Assembly: GCA_023703575.1 (NCBI GenBank)
Contig: CP097969.1
Span: 839,517-903,516 of the forward strand
DNA length: 64,000 nt
From: SAR86 cluster bacterium
GTDB lineage: Bacteria > Pseudomonadota > Gammaproteobacteria > Magnimaribacterales > Magnimaribacteraceae
Direction: 5' to 3'
The first letter of the stretch is position 1, and every line of letters begins with the position of its first letter. Position numbers and translations under genes: made by a program. Shown here piece after piece: positions 25,556 through 35,780 of the stretch. The notes beneath the pieces were generated by a model, which worked only from the letters and a program-made list of their open reading frames with translations, was not told where the DNA came from and did no database searches.

Positions 25556-26833
25556 TTATTGAGGAAGTAAAATAGATTCTTTGCCTAGATAGTCTCTTAA
25601 GACATCCGGTATAGTTACAGAGCCATCTGATTCTTGATAGTTTTCAAGAATGGCTAAAACTGTCCTACTTAATGCTAGAGCAGAACCATTCAGAGTATTT
25701 AAAAGTTCAATCCTATTATCAGAATTATTTTTCCAGCGTGCTTTCATTCTTCTAGTTTGAAAAGCCCTAAAGTTTGAACATGAGGATATTTCTCTATAGG
25801 CCTGTTGCGAAGGTACCCAAACCTCTAAGTCATATGTTTTAGCTGCAGAAAAACCTATGTCACCAGAACAAAGAGAAACAACTCTGTAAGGCAATTCCAA
25901 TTTTTTGAGAATATTCTCAGCATGTTCGGTCAATTCTTCCAATGCTTCATCAGAATCTGAAGATTCAACAGCCTGAACTAACTCTACCTTTTCAAATTGA
26001 TGCAATCTCATTATGCCCTTTGTATCTTTTCCATAACTTCCAGCTTCGCTTCTAAAGCACGGAGTATGACATACATATTTGATTGGTAAATTTTCTGAAT
26101 TGAGAATCTCATCTCTGAATAAATTGGTTACTGGAACTTCGGCTGTGGAGGTTAAATAAAAATCATTTTTGTTATCGATCTTAAAAAGATCTTCTTCAAA
26201 CTTAGGGAGTTGACCTGTACCGATCATAGACTCTTTATTGACTATGTATGGAACATAAACTTCTTCATATCCATGCTCCTGTACATGTGTATCAATCATA
26301 AAGTTTATTAAGGCTCTTTGAAGGTGTGCTATATCATTTCTAAGAACTTTAAACCTTGAACCAGTCAGTTTTACCCCCGCTTCCATGTCAATTTCATAAG
26401 ATCTTCCAATGTCTAAGTGATCTTTAATAGGAAAATCAAATACTCTAGGTGAGCCAATCTTTTTTAACTCCAAGTTGGAAGTTTCGTCTTCACCATCAGG
26501 AACATCATGGTCAATTAGATTAGGAATCGACAAAACAAAATTTTCTATTTGTTCCAGTAAGTTATCTAGCTCATTACTCTGCTCTTTCAATGTTGCTGTA
26601 AGTTCTGAAGCCATTTTTTCAAGATCTTTTGTATCTTCAGAATTTTGTTTAGCAATTCCTATATTTTTTGAGAGCTCGTTTAACTTAGCTTGCTGATTTT
26701 CAGTTGAGCCTTGTAAATCTTTTCTTTTAGATTCAAGTTTGGTCCAGAGAGTCTCATCGAATTCGAAACCTCTCCTTTTCAGATTAGATATGACCTCTTT
26801 TGTTTCTTTCCTGAGTAATTTTGAATCAAGCAT
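25556..26833 (-). CDS. serS: Seryl-tRNA synthetase
   Basis: SerS charges tRNA-Ser with serine. The 425-residue protein has the N-terminal coiled-coil arm (about 30-100, LNELSKNIGIAKQNSEDTKD). The class II core follows, with motif 2 FRSEAGSYGKDTKGIMRLHQFEKVE and motif 3 GSALALSRTVLAILENYQ. The Ser-specific TSTAEVPVTNL is also present. It is the last gene of ftsK-lolA-serS. A TAGAAT hexamer six bases before its ATG could drive an extra transcript with almost no leader. Its cognate tRNA-Ser(UGA) is encoded at 10952. Confidence 0.97.
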   Translation of the reverse strand: MLDSKLLRKETKEVISNLKRRGFEFDETLWTKLESKRKDLQGSTENQQAKLNELSKNIGIAKQNSEDTKDLEKMASELTATLKEQSNELDNLLEQIENFVLSIPNLIDHDVPDGEDETSNLELKKIGSPRVFDFPIKDHLDIGRSYEIDMEAGVKLTGSRFKVLRNDIAHLQRALINFMIDTHVQEHGYEEVYVPYIVNKESMIGTGQLPKFEEDLFKIDNKNDFYLTSTAEVPVTNLFRDEILNSENLPIKYVCHTPCFRSEAGSYGKDTKGIMRLHQFEKVELVQAVESSDSDEALEELTEHAENILKKLELPYRVVSLCSGDIGFSAAKTYDLEVWVPSQQAYREISSCSNFRAFQTRRMKARWKNNSDNRIELLNTLNGSALALSRTVLAILENYQESDGSVTIPDVLRDYLGKESILLPQ

Positions 26834-26852
26834 GCCTCTATTCTAAAGAATA

Positions 26853-27470
26853 CTAGTGATAAACTACATCTATTCCTTCCGGTATGGAAATGTAAAGTTG
26901 GTTTTCGGTGAAAGGCTCCCAAGATATGTCATCAAAATCAAAATTTACATTTTGACCAAAAGAGTCTGTATAGGTTAGAGAATCAAGTTCTGTACCTGCA
27001 AATTGAAGGAATATCTTCTCAACGAAACTATTCTCCTCTTTGGTAGAAAGCGAACATACAGTAATAAGATTTTCCTCAGTACATGAGTTAATCGAATACA
27101 ATTTTTTTAGATTCTCAATATTGGAGATTAAGATACTTATAGGTGTATTTTTAAAATATTCTTCTCGAGGAACGATATCTAGTTGCTCCAACTCTATATC
27201 TAATTTGTAGAGAAATTCTTTATCTGCCGAAATGGTCTCTTTAATTGGATCAAGGTATTCAATCTTAAAATTTCCTGATCTTGATGCCTGTATGTTTCCA
27301 GAGACTACCCGCTCATTTAAATCTGCTAGTGTGGTTTGAGTGAAATTAGTTTTAAGATATTGTTTTGAATGTAAGAAATCAAATAAATTTTCTTTACTAA
27401 TAGTAGTCTCATTACCGACAACTGTGGTAGTCAGAAGTATACTAAACAAAGTAAGGTAAATTTTTCTCAA
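26853..27470 (-). CDS. lolA: Outer-membrane lipoprotein carrier protein LolA
   Basis: LolA ferries lipoproteins across the periplasm from LolCDE to LolB. The 205-residue protein has a signal peptide (IYLTLFSILLTTTVVGN) and the family pattern LHSKQYLKTNFTQTTLADLNERVVSGNIQASRSGNFKIEYLDPIKETISADKEFLYKLD. It starts at a TTG (27470) one base after the ftsK stop, so ftsK translation probably feeds it. Length is typical. The usual neighbour rarA is absent between lolA and serS. Confidence 0.92.
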   Translation of the reverse strand: MRKIYLTLFSILLTTTVVGNETTISKENLFDFLHSKQYLKTNFTQTTLADLNERVVSGNIQASRSGNFKIEYLDPIKETISADKEFLYKLDIELEQLDIVPREEYFKNTPISILISNIENLKKLYSINSCTEENLITVCSLSTKEENSFVEKIFLQFAGTELDSLTYTDSFGQNVNFDFDDISWEPFTENQLYISIPEGIDVVYH

Positions 27471-27471
27471 A

Positions 27472-29844
27472 TTAATCTTCGGGTGGCGGCGGTATTAAAA
27501 CTTCTCTATTTCCGTTAGAGGCCATAGGGCTTAATACTCCAGACTCTTCCATAGTTTCAATCATTCTAGCCGCCCTGTTATAGCCTATTCTTAGTCTTCT
27601 TTGGACAGCAGATATAGATGCCCTTCTTGATTGGGCAACAAATGCAACAGCTTCATCATATAACTCATCTTTCTCACCATCTGATTCTTCTTCAGATGCA
27701 ATACCAGGCATTCCTGAAACTGCTCCTTCCTCTTTGGTGACCTCATCTAAATAATCAGCTGTACCTCTTTGCCTCCAATCATCTGCTACTCGTTGTACTT
27801 CATCATCTCCAACAAAAGCGCCATGTACCCTTTGAGGTATGGAAGTTCCGGGGGCGAGATAAAGCATATCTCCTTTTCCTAATAATTGTTCTGCTCCCCC
27901 TTGGTCAAGTATTACTCTTGAATCCATTTTAGAGGCTACTTGAAAAGCAACTCTTGATGAAATATTTGCTTTTATTAAACCGGTTATAACATCCACTGAT
28001 GGTCTTTGAGTTGCTAGTAACATGTGAATTCCTGCAGCTCTGGCTTTTTGAGCTATCCTAGCAATAAGCTGCTCTGCTGTTTTACCAACAACCATCATCA
28101 AATCTGCTAATTCATCTACAGCCAAAACAATCAGCGGTAATTCTTCTAAATCAGGCGCTTCTTCACCTTCCGCAGCTTCATTAATCTTCCACATTGGATC
28201 TTTCAGAGGTTCACCTTTTGATGATGCTTCACTAACTTTTTTGTTATAGCCATTAAGATTTCTTACACCTAAATGTGCCATTAACTTGTAGCGTCTTTCC
28301 ATTTCATTAACACACCATCTCAATCCACTGGAAGCCTCTTTCATATCCGTGATTACAGGTGCCAACAAATGCGGTATATCTTCATATACAGAAAGCTCTA
28401 ACATCTTCGGGTCAATCAGTATCATGCGTACTTGTTCAGGACTAGCTTTATACAAAATACTGATAAGCATTGAGTTAATTGCTACGGATTTTCCTGAACC
28501 AGTCGTCCCTGCTACTAGTAAATGGGGCATTGATGCAAGATCTGCGACTATGGCTGATCCGCTGATATCTTTTCCAAGGGCTACTGTAATCGGACTTTTA
28601 GATTCATCATAAGTTTTACTAGATAAAACTTCACTGAGTAGGACTGGCTGTCTATCTTCTCTCGGTACTTCAATACCGATGGTATCTTTTCCCTCTATAA
28701 CTTCTACTATTCTTACACTTGTTTTTGCAAGCGAGCGTGCCAAGTCTTTACTGATATTTGATATTTGGTTAACTTTTAATCCACTAGGCAGCTTAAGTTC
28801 CAATCTTATTACAACCGGCCCAGGTTGGATTGATTCAACTTCAATATCATTGATATTGTATTCAGCTAGTTTAGATACAACTAATTCACCAAGACGACGA
28901 AGTGAGTCCTCAGAAGTTTCATTTGAAGTTTCTTGTGTCTGTTCATCAAGCAGAGAAAGTTTGGGAGGTACCGAAGGTTCTTTATATTCAAAAAGTTCAG
29001 TTTGTTTTTCTTCTTCTACTCTTTTACTTGTCTCAATCTTAGGCTTGGATTGAATGACTTCAGCAGGTTTACTTTGCTCTTTTGCTTTTGTACTGACTAT
29101 AACTTTCTCTTGTCTCTCAATTTTTTCTTTTCTTAACTTTTGTTTTTCTTTAAGAGTGTTTAAGTAATTTGAAGCTCTATGGCCTATTGTTGATCCGGAA
29201 GATAATAATAATTCCTGAACTTTATTTATCAGTGCAACCCAAGAAACTTCCAAAGACAAAGTAAGACCTAATAGTAGACTAGAGGTAAATAACAGTAAGC
29301 TACCTATCAAGCTTAAGGGAACTATAAATACTGAAGATATTCTTGTACCGATTAATCCTCCACCCTCTTGAGGCAAGAGACTCAATCCCGGCTCCAAGGT
29401 TAGAGCAAATAAAGTGCAACCGGAAATCACTACCAATATCCATCCGAATATTTTTAAACCTAACAATCCAGTGTATATGTCTGAGAAAGGGACTTTATTT
29501 CTTGAGAGAAAAAAATGACTTACTAATGGCCATAGAAGCCAATAGACCAACACATAAGCCATGTACCCAAATATTGTCAATAGGAAGTCGCTCAAATAAG
29601 CACCCCAACTCCCCACTGCATTTATGACTTGATTATTATCGATCGTATCGCCAGAAAAAACCTGTGTATTCCAACCCGAATCTCGAGGAGAAAAAGTAGT
29701 GAGTGCTAAAAAGACGAATATTCCAAGAAAGCCTTGAACTATTAACCAAGAATCTAATATGAGTTTATTGAGGCGTATACGTGACACCGATACGGCCTGG
29801 TTCGGAGACTTTTTTATTGCTTGAGACTTTTTAACCACTAACAA
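27472..29844 (-). CDS. ftsK: DNA translocase FtsK
   Basis: FtsK anchors at the septum and pumps chromosomal DNA toward dif for XerCD resolution. The 790-residue protein has about four membrane segments in the first 200 residues and a Lys/Glu-rich linker (about 225-310). The motor carries Walker [12 protein letters not shown] (about 440-452), Walker [15 protein letters not shown] and the [18 protein letters not shown] sensor. The winged-helix gamma domain is [38 protein letters not shown]. The linker is short next to E. coli FtsK (1329). No ATG is available: translation starts at TTG 29844 or GTG 29838. Gene order ftsK-lolA is conserved in Gammaproteobacteria. Confidence 0.96.
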   Translation of the reverse strand: MLVVKKSQAIKKSPNQAVSVSRIRLNKLILDSWLIVQGFLGIFVFLALTTFSPRDSGWNTQVFSGDTIDNNQVINAVGSWGAYLSDFLLTIFGYMAYVLVYWLLWPLVSHFFLSRNKVPFSDIYTGLLGLKIFGWILVVISGCTLFALTLEPGLSLLPQEGGGLIGTRISSVFIVPLSLIGSLLLFTSSLLLGLTLSLEVSWVALINKVQELLLSSGSTIGHRASNYLNTLKEKQKLRKEKIERQEKVIVSTKAKEQSKPAEVIQSKPKIETSKRVEEEKQTELFEYKEPSVPPKLSLLDEQTQETSNETSEDSLRRLGELVVSKLAEYNINDIEVESIQPGPVVIRLELKLPSGLKVNQISNISKDLARSLAKTSVRIVEVIEGKDTIGIEVPREDRQPVLLSEVLSSKTYDESKSPITVALGKDISGSAIVADLASMPHLLVAGTTGSGKSVAINSMLISILYKASPEQVRMILIDPKMLELSVYEDIPHLLAPVITDMKEASSGLRWCVNEMERRYKLMAHLGVRNLNGYNKKVSEASSKGEPLKDPMWKINEAAEGEEAPDLEELPLIVLAVDELADLMMVVGKTAEQLIARIAQKARAAGIHMLLATQRPSVDVITGLIKANISSRVAFQVASKMDSRVILDQGGAEQLLGKGDMLYLAPGTSIPQRVHGAFVGDDEVQRVADDWRQRGTADYLDEVTKEEGAVSGMPGIASEEESDGEKDELYDEAVAFVAQSRRASISAVQRRLRIGYNRAARMIETMEESGVLSPMASNGNREVLIPPPPED

Positions 29845-29898
29845 ATATAAGTTTTAACTATTGTATAGTTTATTCAGAAGATGTTCTAATCCGAATAA

Positions 29899-30876
<978 letters not shown>

Positions 30877-31650
30877 GTGAAATATCTTCAAATAAAAAAA
30901 GATGGTTCGATAGCCACTGTCAGCATAAATAGACAAAGTTCAATGAATGCTCTGAGCATTGAGGTGCTTAAGGAATTCTGTACTTTACAAGAATATTTCA
31001 GAAAAGATCTTGAGACAAGAGTTGTCATATTTACTGGTGAAGGTGATCATTTTTCTGCAGGAGCTGATCTAAAAGAAAAACCTCAACTTTCTACTAAACT
31101 AGAATCTTGGAGAAATAATTTTGGTAAACCGGCCATTAAATCTATTTTAGATATTGATCAAATCACTATTGCAGCAGTCAATGGATACTGTTTAGGTGGT
31201 GCAGCTTGCATTATCTCTGCATGTGATTTTCGGATTGCATCAGAGAAAGCAATTCTAGGTTATCCAGAAATAAATTTAGGTATAAATTTAAACTGGCTAG
31301 GGTTGCCATTAGCAGTTCGTTTAATTGGCCCTGCAAGGGCAAAAAAAATGGTTATAGGAGGAGAAAATGAAAATGCAGAAACACTGCTTTCATGGGGCTT
31401 CTATGATGAAGTGTGTAAACCAGAAATTTTAATTCAACGTGCAAATGAAATGGCCAAACACTATGCCTCTAAACCTCCAATTGCTGCTCAAATGATTAAA
31501 AGAAGTGTAAATAATCTTGTTTATAAAAATGATGAATCAATTATGCATATGGATTATGACCAAACGTTATTAACTCATGAAACCAAAGACAGACGAGAAG
31601 CAGTTACAGCCTTTTTTGAAAAAAGAGAACCTGAATTTAAAGGGGACTAA
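30877..31650 (+). CDS. Enoyl-CoA hydratase/isomerase family protein
   Basis: The 257-residue crotonase has the oxyanion-hole segments SAGADLKE (60-67) and GYCLGGAAC (103-111). Of the two hydratase glutamates, the one in PEINLG (Glu131, rat Glu164) is kept and the other is Cys111, the position of rat Glu144. One-Glu crotonases include enoyl-CoA isomerases and related enzymes, so hydration is not assured. Translation starts at GTG 30877 directly after the trxB stop, making it a likely read-through gene. It ends tail to tail with the nitronate monooxygenase at 31651. Confidence 0.87.
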   Translation: MKYLQIKKDGSIATVSINRQSSMNALSIEVLKEFCTLQEYFRKDLETRVVIFTGEGDHFSAGADLKEKPQLSTKLESWRNNFGKPAIKSILDIDQITIAAVNGYCLGGAACIISACDFRIASEKAILGYPEINLGINLNWLGLPLAVRLIGPARAKKMVIGGENENAETLLSWGFYDEVCKPEILIQRANEMAKHYASKPPIAAQMIKRSVNNLVYKNDESIMHMDYDQTLLTHETKDRREAVTAFFEKREPEFKGD

Positions 31651-32631
31651 TTAAGCAGACTTTGTTTCTAAAGCTTTTTTAGCTTCTTCATACTCATCAA
31701 CCAAAGCGTCGACTGCATCTTTAACGGACGGTACTTCATGCAAGTTTCCTATACCCTGACCTGATCCCCAAATATCCTTCCAAGCTTTCTTCTGGTTATC
31801 ACCACCCATTCCTGAACTGCCAAAATTCATATCATTCTTATCAGCATAAGGAAGGTTATCTGGATCCAAGCCGGCGTTTACAATACTAGGCTTCAAATAA
31901 TTACCGTGTACACCTGTAAATGTCGAAGAATACATAATGTCATTAGCGGTACTCTCAACTATCATGTCTTTGTAACCTTCTGAAGCATTGGCTTCTTCGG
32001 TAGCTATGAAACGCGTGCCTATGTATGCAAAATCAGCGCCCATTGCCTGTGCAGATAAAATTGAAGCTCCATGAGAAATACTTCCGGATAAAGCCACAGG
32101 CCCATCAAAAAATTCTCTTACTTCTCTTACAAGTGCGAATGGACTTAGTGCACCTGCATGTCCACCTGCTCCAGCGCAAACTAATATAAGACCATCAGCC
32201 CCTTCATCAACCGCCTTCTTAGCGTGTCTGATATTTATAACATCATGCATTACTGCACCGCCATAACTATGAACTGCGTCTACCACAAACTTAGGCGCTC
32301 TTAAACTGGTAATGATTATAGGTACTTCGTGTTCTACACAAACCTCCATATCATGCTCTAGGCGATTATTTGAATGATGACAGATTTGATTAACAGCAAA
32401 AGGAGCAACGACCGCATCAGGATTAGTTTCTTTGTAATCAGCCAATTCCTTTTTCATCATACTAATCCATTCTGTGAGTTTTTCTTCAGGTCTAGCATTT
32501 AATGCAGGAAACGACCCTACAACACCAGCTTTACACTGTGCTAAAACCAGCTCAGGGTAAGAAACGGTAAACAAAGGAGCACCTATAACAGGTATCCTAG
32601 TCTTATCTTTCAAAAAATTTACAACGTCCAT
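31651..32631 (-). CDS. Nitronate monooxygenase family protein (NMO-1)
   Basis: The 326-residue TIM-barrel flavoprotein belongs to the nitronate monooxygenase/2-nitropropane dioxygenase family. It opens with TRIPVIGAPLFTVSYPELVLAQCKAGVVGSFPALN, the FMN-binding start. It has the catalytic-His segment CAGAGGHAGALSPFAL and the phosphate-binding VALSGSISHGASILSAQAMGADFAYIGTRFIAT. Many such proteins oxidise alkyl nitronates; related ones act as enoyl-CoA-linked enzymes. Good SD (AAGGAA). It is last in the operon running from 35579 and directly follows a 43-residue membrane protein gene. A paralogue lies at 40781. Confidence 0.88.
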   Translation of the reverse strand: MDVVNFLKDKTRIPVIGAPLFTVSYPELVLAQCKAGVVGSFPALNARPEEKLTEWISMMKKELADYKETNPDAVVAPFAVNQICHHSNNRLEHDMEVCVEHEVPIIITSLRAPKFVVDAVHSYGGAVMHDVINIRHAKKAVDEGADGLILVCAGAGGHAGALSPFALVREVREFFDGPVALSGSISHGASILSAQAMGADFAYIGTRFIATEEANASEGYKDMIVESTANDIMYSSTFTGVHGNYLKPSIVNAGLDPDNLPYADKNDMNFGSSGMGGDNQKKAWKDIWGSGQGIGNLHEVPSVKDAVDALVDEYEEAKKALETKSA

Positions 32632-32647
32632 ATTTTTCCTTATTTAA

Positions 32648-32779
32648 TTACTGATTTGAGACCCAAAAAACTGCTGCCGCTACAAGACTAAGAATTATTA
32701 CTACGGCAGCAATAGCATCTAGTTTACTGTCCTCTTGACGCATTATTTCTTTTTCCTGTTCACTGTGTTCGTTAGTCAT
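32648..32779 (-). CDS. 43-residue single-pass membrane protein
   Basis: This small gene sits in the gap between the AcuI-like and NMO genes. It has an ATG at 32779, a good AAAAGGA site 6-7 bases upstream and a TAA at 32650-32648. The peptide has a charged N-terminal half (TNEHSEQEKEIMRQEDSKLD) and one transmembrane helix (IAAVVIILSLVAAAVFWV), then SNQ. The charge pattern predicts one inner-membrane anchor, orientation uncertain. No family is recognised. Another tiny anchor protein precedes the second NMO gene at 40781. Co-transcription with its neighbours is very likely. Confidence 0.7.
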   Translation of the reverse strand: MTNEHSEQEKEIMRQEDSKLDAIAAVVIILSLVAAAVFWVSNQ

Positions 32780-32790
32780 TTTGTTTCCTT

Positions 32791-33786
32791 TTAGTTGAGA
32801 TCGACAACTACTCTGCCGACTTGGCCACCAGTCAATATTTTAGAGATTTCGTCTTCTAAACCTTCTAATTTAACTTCTTTGACAAGCGAAGATAAATCTA
32901 ATTTCCAATCCGTTGCAAAGTTTTCCCATACCTCTAACTTTTTTTCTATCGATATTTCAACAGAATCAACTCCTAAAAGGGCATTTCCTCTTAAAATAAA
33001 TGGAAATATAGAGCTTTCAAAAGAAGGACCGCCAACTAGTCCACTACACGCAACTGCCCCGCCCGGTTTAAGCGATGCTAATAATAAAGTAAGTATATTC
33101 CCGCTTACAACATCTACACCAAAATCCCATATGGGTTTTCCGATAGGAGCTCTCGATACTTCGGAGAGTTGTTCTCTTGAAATAATTTCAGAAGCACCGA
33201 GTCCATTAAGTAAATCATTTTGTGAATCTTTACCAGTCACTGCAGTAACATTAGATCCTAGCTTCGATAATAGCATTACAGCTATGGAACCAACTCCACC
33301 TGTTGAGCCAGTAACAATAGAAGCAGAAGATTCAAATCCTTTCTTAGAGTTATAATCATCAAGAGCCTTTATGGAAAGCCCAGCGGTTAAACCAGCTGTA
33401 CCTAGAGACATAGAATCTTTCTCACTTAAACCAGAGGGCAAATTTACGACCCATGCAGAAGGCACTCTTATATATTCACCGAAACCGCCAGAGGTATTCA
33501 TGCCAAGATCATATCCAGTAACGATGACAGAATCACCTTCTCTGAAATTTTGATTTGATGATTCTTCTATTGTCCCCACAGCATCAATACCGGGAGTATG
33601 TGGGTAGTTTCTGGTTACGCCTGGTGCACCTGAAGCTGATAGCGCATCTTTATAGTTAAGAGAAGAATAGTTAACTTTTATTAATAACTCTCCCTGGGGA
33701 AGATCATCAATAGATCTTTCAATTATAGATAATTGATTTCCTTGATCTGTCTTTACAGACTCTAATGCTTTAAATTTTTTTGTCAT
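32791..33786 (-). CDS. acuI: Acryloyl-CoA reductase-like MDR oxidoreductase (YhdH/AcuI)
   Basis: The 331-residue zinc-free medium-chain dehydrogenase resembles YhdH/AcuI, which reduces acryloyl-CoA to propionyl-CoA with NADPH and protects against acrylate from DMSP breakdown. Motifs are NYSSLNYKDALSASGAPGVTRNYPHTPGIDAVGTI near the start, SGGFGEYIRVP, and the cofactor loop IVTGSTGGVGSIAVMLLSKLG. The end GRVVVDLN is typical. Its ATG overlaps the sohB stop by 4 bp. AcuI fits a marine heterotroph, but no dddP, dmdA or other DMSP gene is in the window. Confidence 0.87.
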   Translation of the reverse strand: MTKKFKALESVKTDQGNQLSIIERSIDDLPQGELLIKVNYSSLNYKDALSASGAPGVTRNYPHTPGIDAVGTIEESSNQNFREGDSVIVTGYDLGMNTSGGFGEYIRVPSAWVVNLPSGLSEKDSMSLGTAGLTAGLSIKALDDYNSKKGFESSASIVTGSTGGVGSIAVMLLSKLGSNVTAVTGKDSQNDLLNGLGASEIISREQLSEVSRAPIGKPIWDFGVDVVSGNILTLLLASLKPGGAVACSGLVGGPSFESSIFPFILRGNALLGVDSVEISIEKKLEVWENFATDWKLDLSSLVKEVKLEGLEDEISKILTGGQVGRVVVDLN

Positions 33787-34811
33787 GAGAAACGGTCCTT
33801 GTTTATCAAATCATAGAATTTAATTAAAGATTTTTCTATTACTATCTGCATAGAAATTGCGAACCTCTCGGTAAGGTTTTTCTTTTCAACAAATTCTATC
33901 TCAAACAATTTAGCACCTTTTGATAAGCTAACAAGATAGTTATCAGAAGTTTCTAATGAGTCAACTAATCCTACTTTTACAGCATCCTCACCTTGCCAAG
34001 TTTCCCCAGTAGCTACTATTTCAGTGTCGACTTGAGGCCTTTGTTCTTTTACAAAATTTTTAAATATTAGATGCAGATCTTCGAGGTCTGATTTAAATTT
34101 CTCTCTACCCTCGTCTGTATTTTCTCCCAAAGTTGTAAGAGTTCTCTTAAATGCACCAGCAGTATGCATCTCAAAATCAATTGAATTCTTTTTTAACAAT
34201 CTATGGAAATTAGGTAATTGTGCTATCACACCAATAGATCCAACTATAGCCCATGGTGCGGCAATAATCTTAGTTGCAACGCAGGACATAAGGTATCCTC
34301 CACTAGCTGCAACTTTATCTATACAGACCGTGAGATTTATTTCATTATCAACTAATCTCTTAAGTTCTGCCGCACATAGTCCATATGCATAAGCAGATCC
34401 TCCGCCACTCTCCACTCTGATTACAACCTCTTTACATTCTGTGTCAGATAAGAGAATAGCATTTACTTCTTGTTTGAGTTTTTCTACCTCTGAAGCTTGA
34501 ATATCTCCTTTAAAATTAAGAACAAAGACTGAGTCAGTGTCTTTATTATTTTCCTTGCCCTTGTCTTTCTTTTTCTTATCTTTTAAATTTTCTTTATTAA
34601 ATTTTTTCAGTTCCTTTGGATTCATGACTGAGCCTTTTACGGCATTACCCATTTCTTCGAATTTATCCGAAAGGTTAGTGATGGATAGTTTTCCTTTTGC
34701 TTGGCTCTTGCCCTTAGAACTGCCAATTACCATTAACAAAGGGACAGTGATAGCCAAGGCAATAGTGAATACCTTCAATAGAAAAATAAGATAGTCAGTT
34801 AATATTTCCAT
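33783..34811 (-). CDS. sohB: Protease SohB (peptidase S49)
   Basis: The 342-residue membrane protease has an N-terminal transmembrane segment (IFLLKVFTIALAITVPLLMVI), the S49 N-terminal domain with a Lys-rich linker (65-90), and a SppA-like catalytic domain. The catalytic serine is in KVAASGGYLMSC and the lysine in HTAGAFKRTLTTLGENTDEGREKF. VGSIGVIAQLPNFHRLL is diagnostic for SohB. It acts in the periplasm on membrane-associated peptides. It sits between an SDR gene and acuI, overlapping the latter by 4 bp. Confidence 0.93.
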   Translation of the reverse strand: MEILTDYLIFLLKVFTIALAITVPLLMVIGSSKGKSQAKGKLSITNLSDKFEEMGNAVKGSVMNPKELKKFNKENLKDKKKKDKGKENNKDTDSVFVLNFKGDIQASEVEKLKQEVNAILLSDTECKEVVIRVESGGGSAYAYGLCAAELKRLVDNEINLTVCIDKVAASGGYLMSCVATKIIAAPWAIVGSIGVIAQLPNFHRLLKKNSIDFEMHTAGAFKRTLTTLGENTDEGREKFKSDLEDLHLIFKNFVKEQRPQVDTEIVATGETWQGEDAVKVGLVDSLETSDNYLVSLSKGAKLFEIEFVEKKNLTERFAISMQIVIEKSLIKFYDLINKDRFS

Positions 34812-35579
34812 TTACTTGGGTTGCATTCTTATGCCACCATCCAATCTAATAGTTTCGCCATTTAAAAAAGGATTTTCAACTATATGCTTTGTCAATGAAG
34901 CATATTCATTTGGCAAACCTAATCTTTTAGGGAATTGAGTCATCTCTATCAAAGGATTTCTCACGGTATCTGGTGCCATAGCCATTAAAGGAGTGTCAAA
35001 TATCCCTGGAGCAATGGTATTAATTCTTATTCCCATTCTTGCCAAATCTCTGGCTATAGGTAAAGTCATACCGACAACACCACCCTTGCTTGCACTATAT
35101 GCTGCCTGTCCAATTTGACCATCAAATGCAGCTACAGAAGCTGTATTTATAATCACTCCACATTCTCCATCTTCATTGGGCTCATTATTTCCCATGACTA
35201 CCGCAGCTAGCCTAAGAACATTAAAGGTACCATTCAAATTAATATCTACTACTGTTTTAAAATAATCTAATGGATGTGCACCGTCTCTCCCTACAGTTTT
35301 ACTAGCGCTGCCTATTCCTGCGCAGTTAACTACTATGTGTAAGCCACCAAATTCTTCAACTGTCTTATCGATTGCAGATTGAACAGATGATTCATCTGTT
35401 ACATTGGCAATTACATATGAAGAATCAGATCCCAGTTTTTCAACAGCTGCTTTCGCATTGTCTTCATTTAGGTCTAGTAACATTACTTTTGAGCCTGATC
35501 CTGCTAATGCTTCAGCGGTAGCAAGGCCTAAACCAGAAGCTCCACCCGTAATAAGAGCAACTTTATTTGAAATTTCCAT
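34812..35579 (-). CDS. Short-chain dehydrogenase, 3-hydroxyacyl-CoA dehydrogenase type 2-like
   Basis: The 255-residue classical SDR has the cofactor motif TGGASGLG (11-18), NCAGIG, the catalytic Ser in INTASVAAFDGQIGQ and YSASK (Tyr and Lys). The stretch RINTIAPGIFDTPLMA and the ending GETIRLDGGIRMQPK match HSD10-type enzymes, which oxidise 3-hydroxyacyl-CoAs with NAD and also act on steroids and branched acyl-CoAs. An Asp after strand two (LLDLN) favours NAD. It heads the operon SDR-sohB-acuI-small protein-NMO. Good SD (AGGAG) before ATG 35579. Confidence 0.9.
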   Translation of the reverse strand: MEISNKVALITGGASGLGLATAEALAGSGSKVMLLDLNEDNAKAAVEKLGSDSSYVIANVTDESSVQSAIDKTVEEFGGLHIVVNCAGIGSASKTVGRDGAHPLDYFKTVVDINLNGTFNVLRLAAVVMGNNEPNEDGECGVIINTASVAAFDGQIGQAAYSASKGGVVGMTLPIARDLARMGIRINTIAPGIFDTPLMAMAPDTVRNPLIEMTQFPKRLGLPNEYASLTKHIVENPFLNGETIRLDGGIRMQPK

Positions 35580-35679
35580 TTTTTCTCCTTATTAGTAGCG
35601 ATTAAAGTTGCATGATATTACACGAATAAAATAAAAAATTCTCAAATAGTATCCTGTAAAGAACTAAAAAAACCTGCTT

Positions 35680-35696
35680 CGCACGAAATTAGTGCA
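35680..35696. promoter_or_regulatory. NtrC-type binding site candidate upstream of torF
   Basis: The sequence CGCACGAAATTAGTGCA has the inverted repeat GCAC-N7-GTGC, the exact core and spacing of NtrC sites (TGCAC-N7-GTGCA), with 9 of 10 outer bases matching. It is centred about 62 bp before the predicted start of transcription. It lies upstream of a sigma-54-like promoter in the right orientation. Confidence 0.55.
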
Positions 35697-35723
35697 AAAT
35701 TATTTATTAAAACCCGATTTTTT

Positions 35724-35739
35724 TGGCATTCAAGTTGCA
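35724..35739 (+). promoter_or_regulatory. Sigma-54 (-24/-12) promoter candidate for torF
   Basis: TGGCATTCAAGTTGCA matches TGGCAC-N5-TTGCA at every position but one, with the invariant GG and GC separated by the right distance. Transcription would start near 35750, leaving a leader of about 30 nt that contains the AAGGAG site before the torF ATG at 35781. Whether the organism encodes RpoN is not shown in this window. Confidence 0.6.
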
Positions 35740-35780
35740 TAGATATATTTGTATTATTTAAAAACTTACAAGGAGTTAGG

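Noticed and set aside
28679-29627. Several plus-strand frames of 67-124 codons
   Set aside because: They lie antisense within ftsK, are rich in Ser, Phe or Leu as expected from the complementary strand, and have no support.
32795-33355. Plus-strand open frame of 186 codons
   Set aside because: It is antisense to the AcuI-like gene, whose motifs and operon overlaps are clear.
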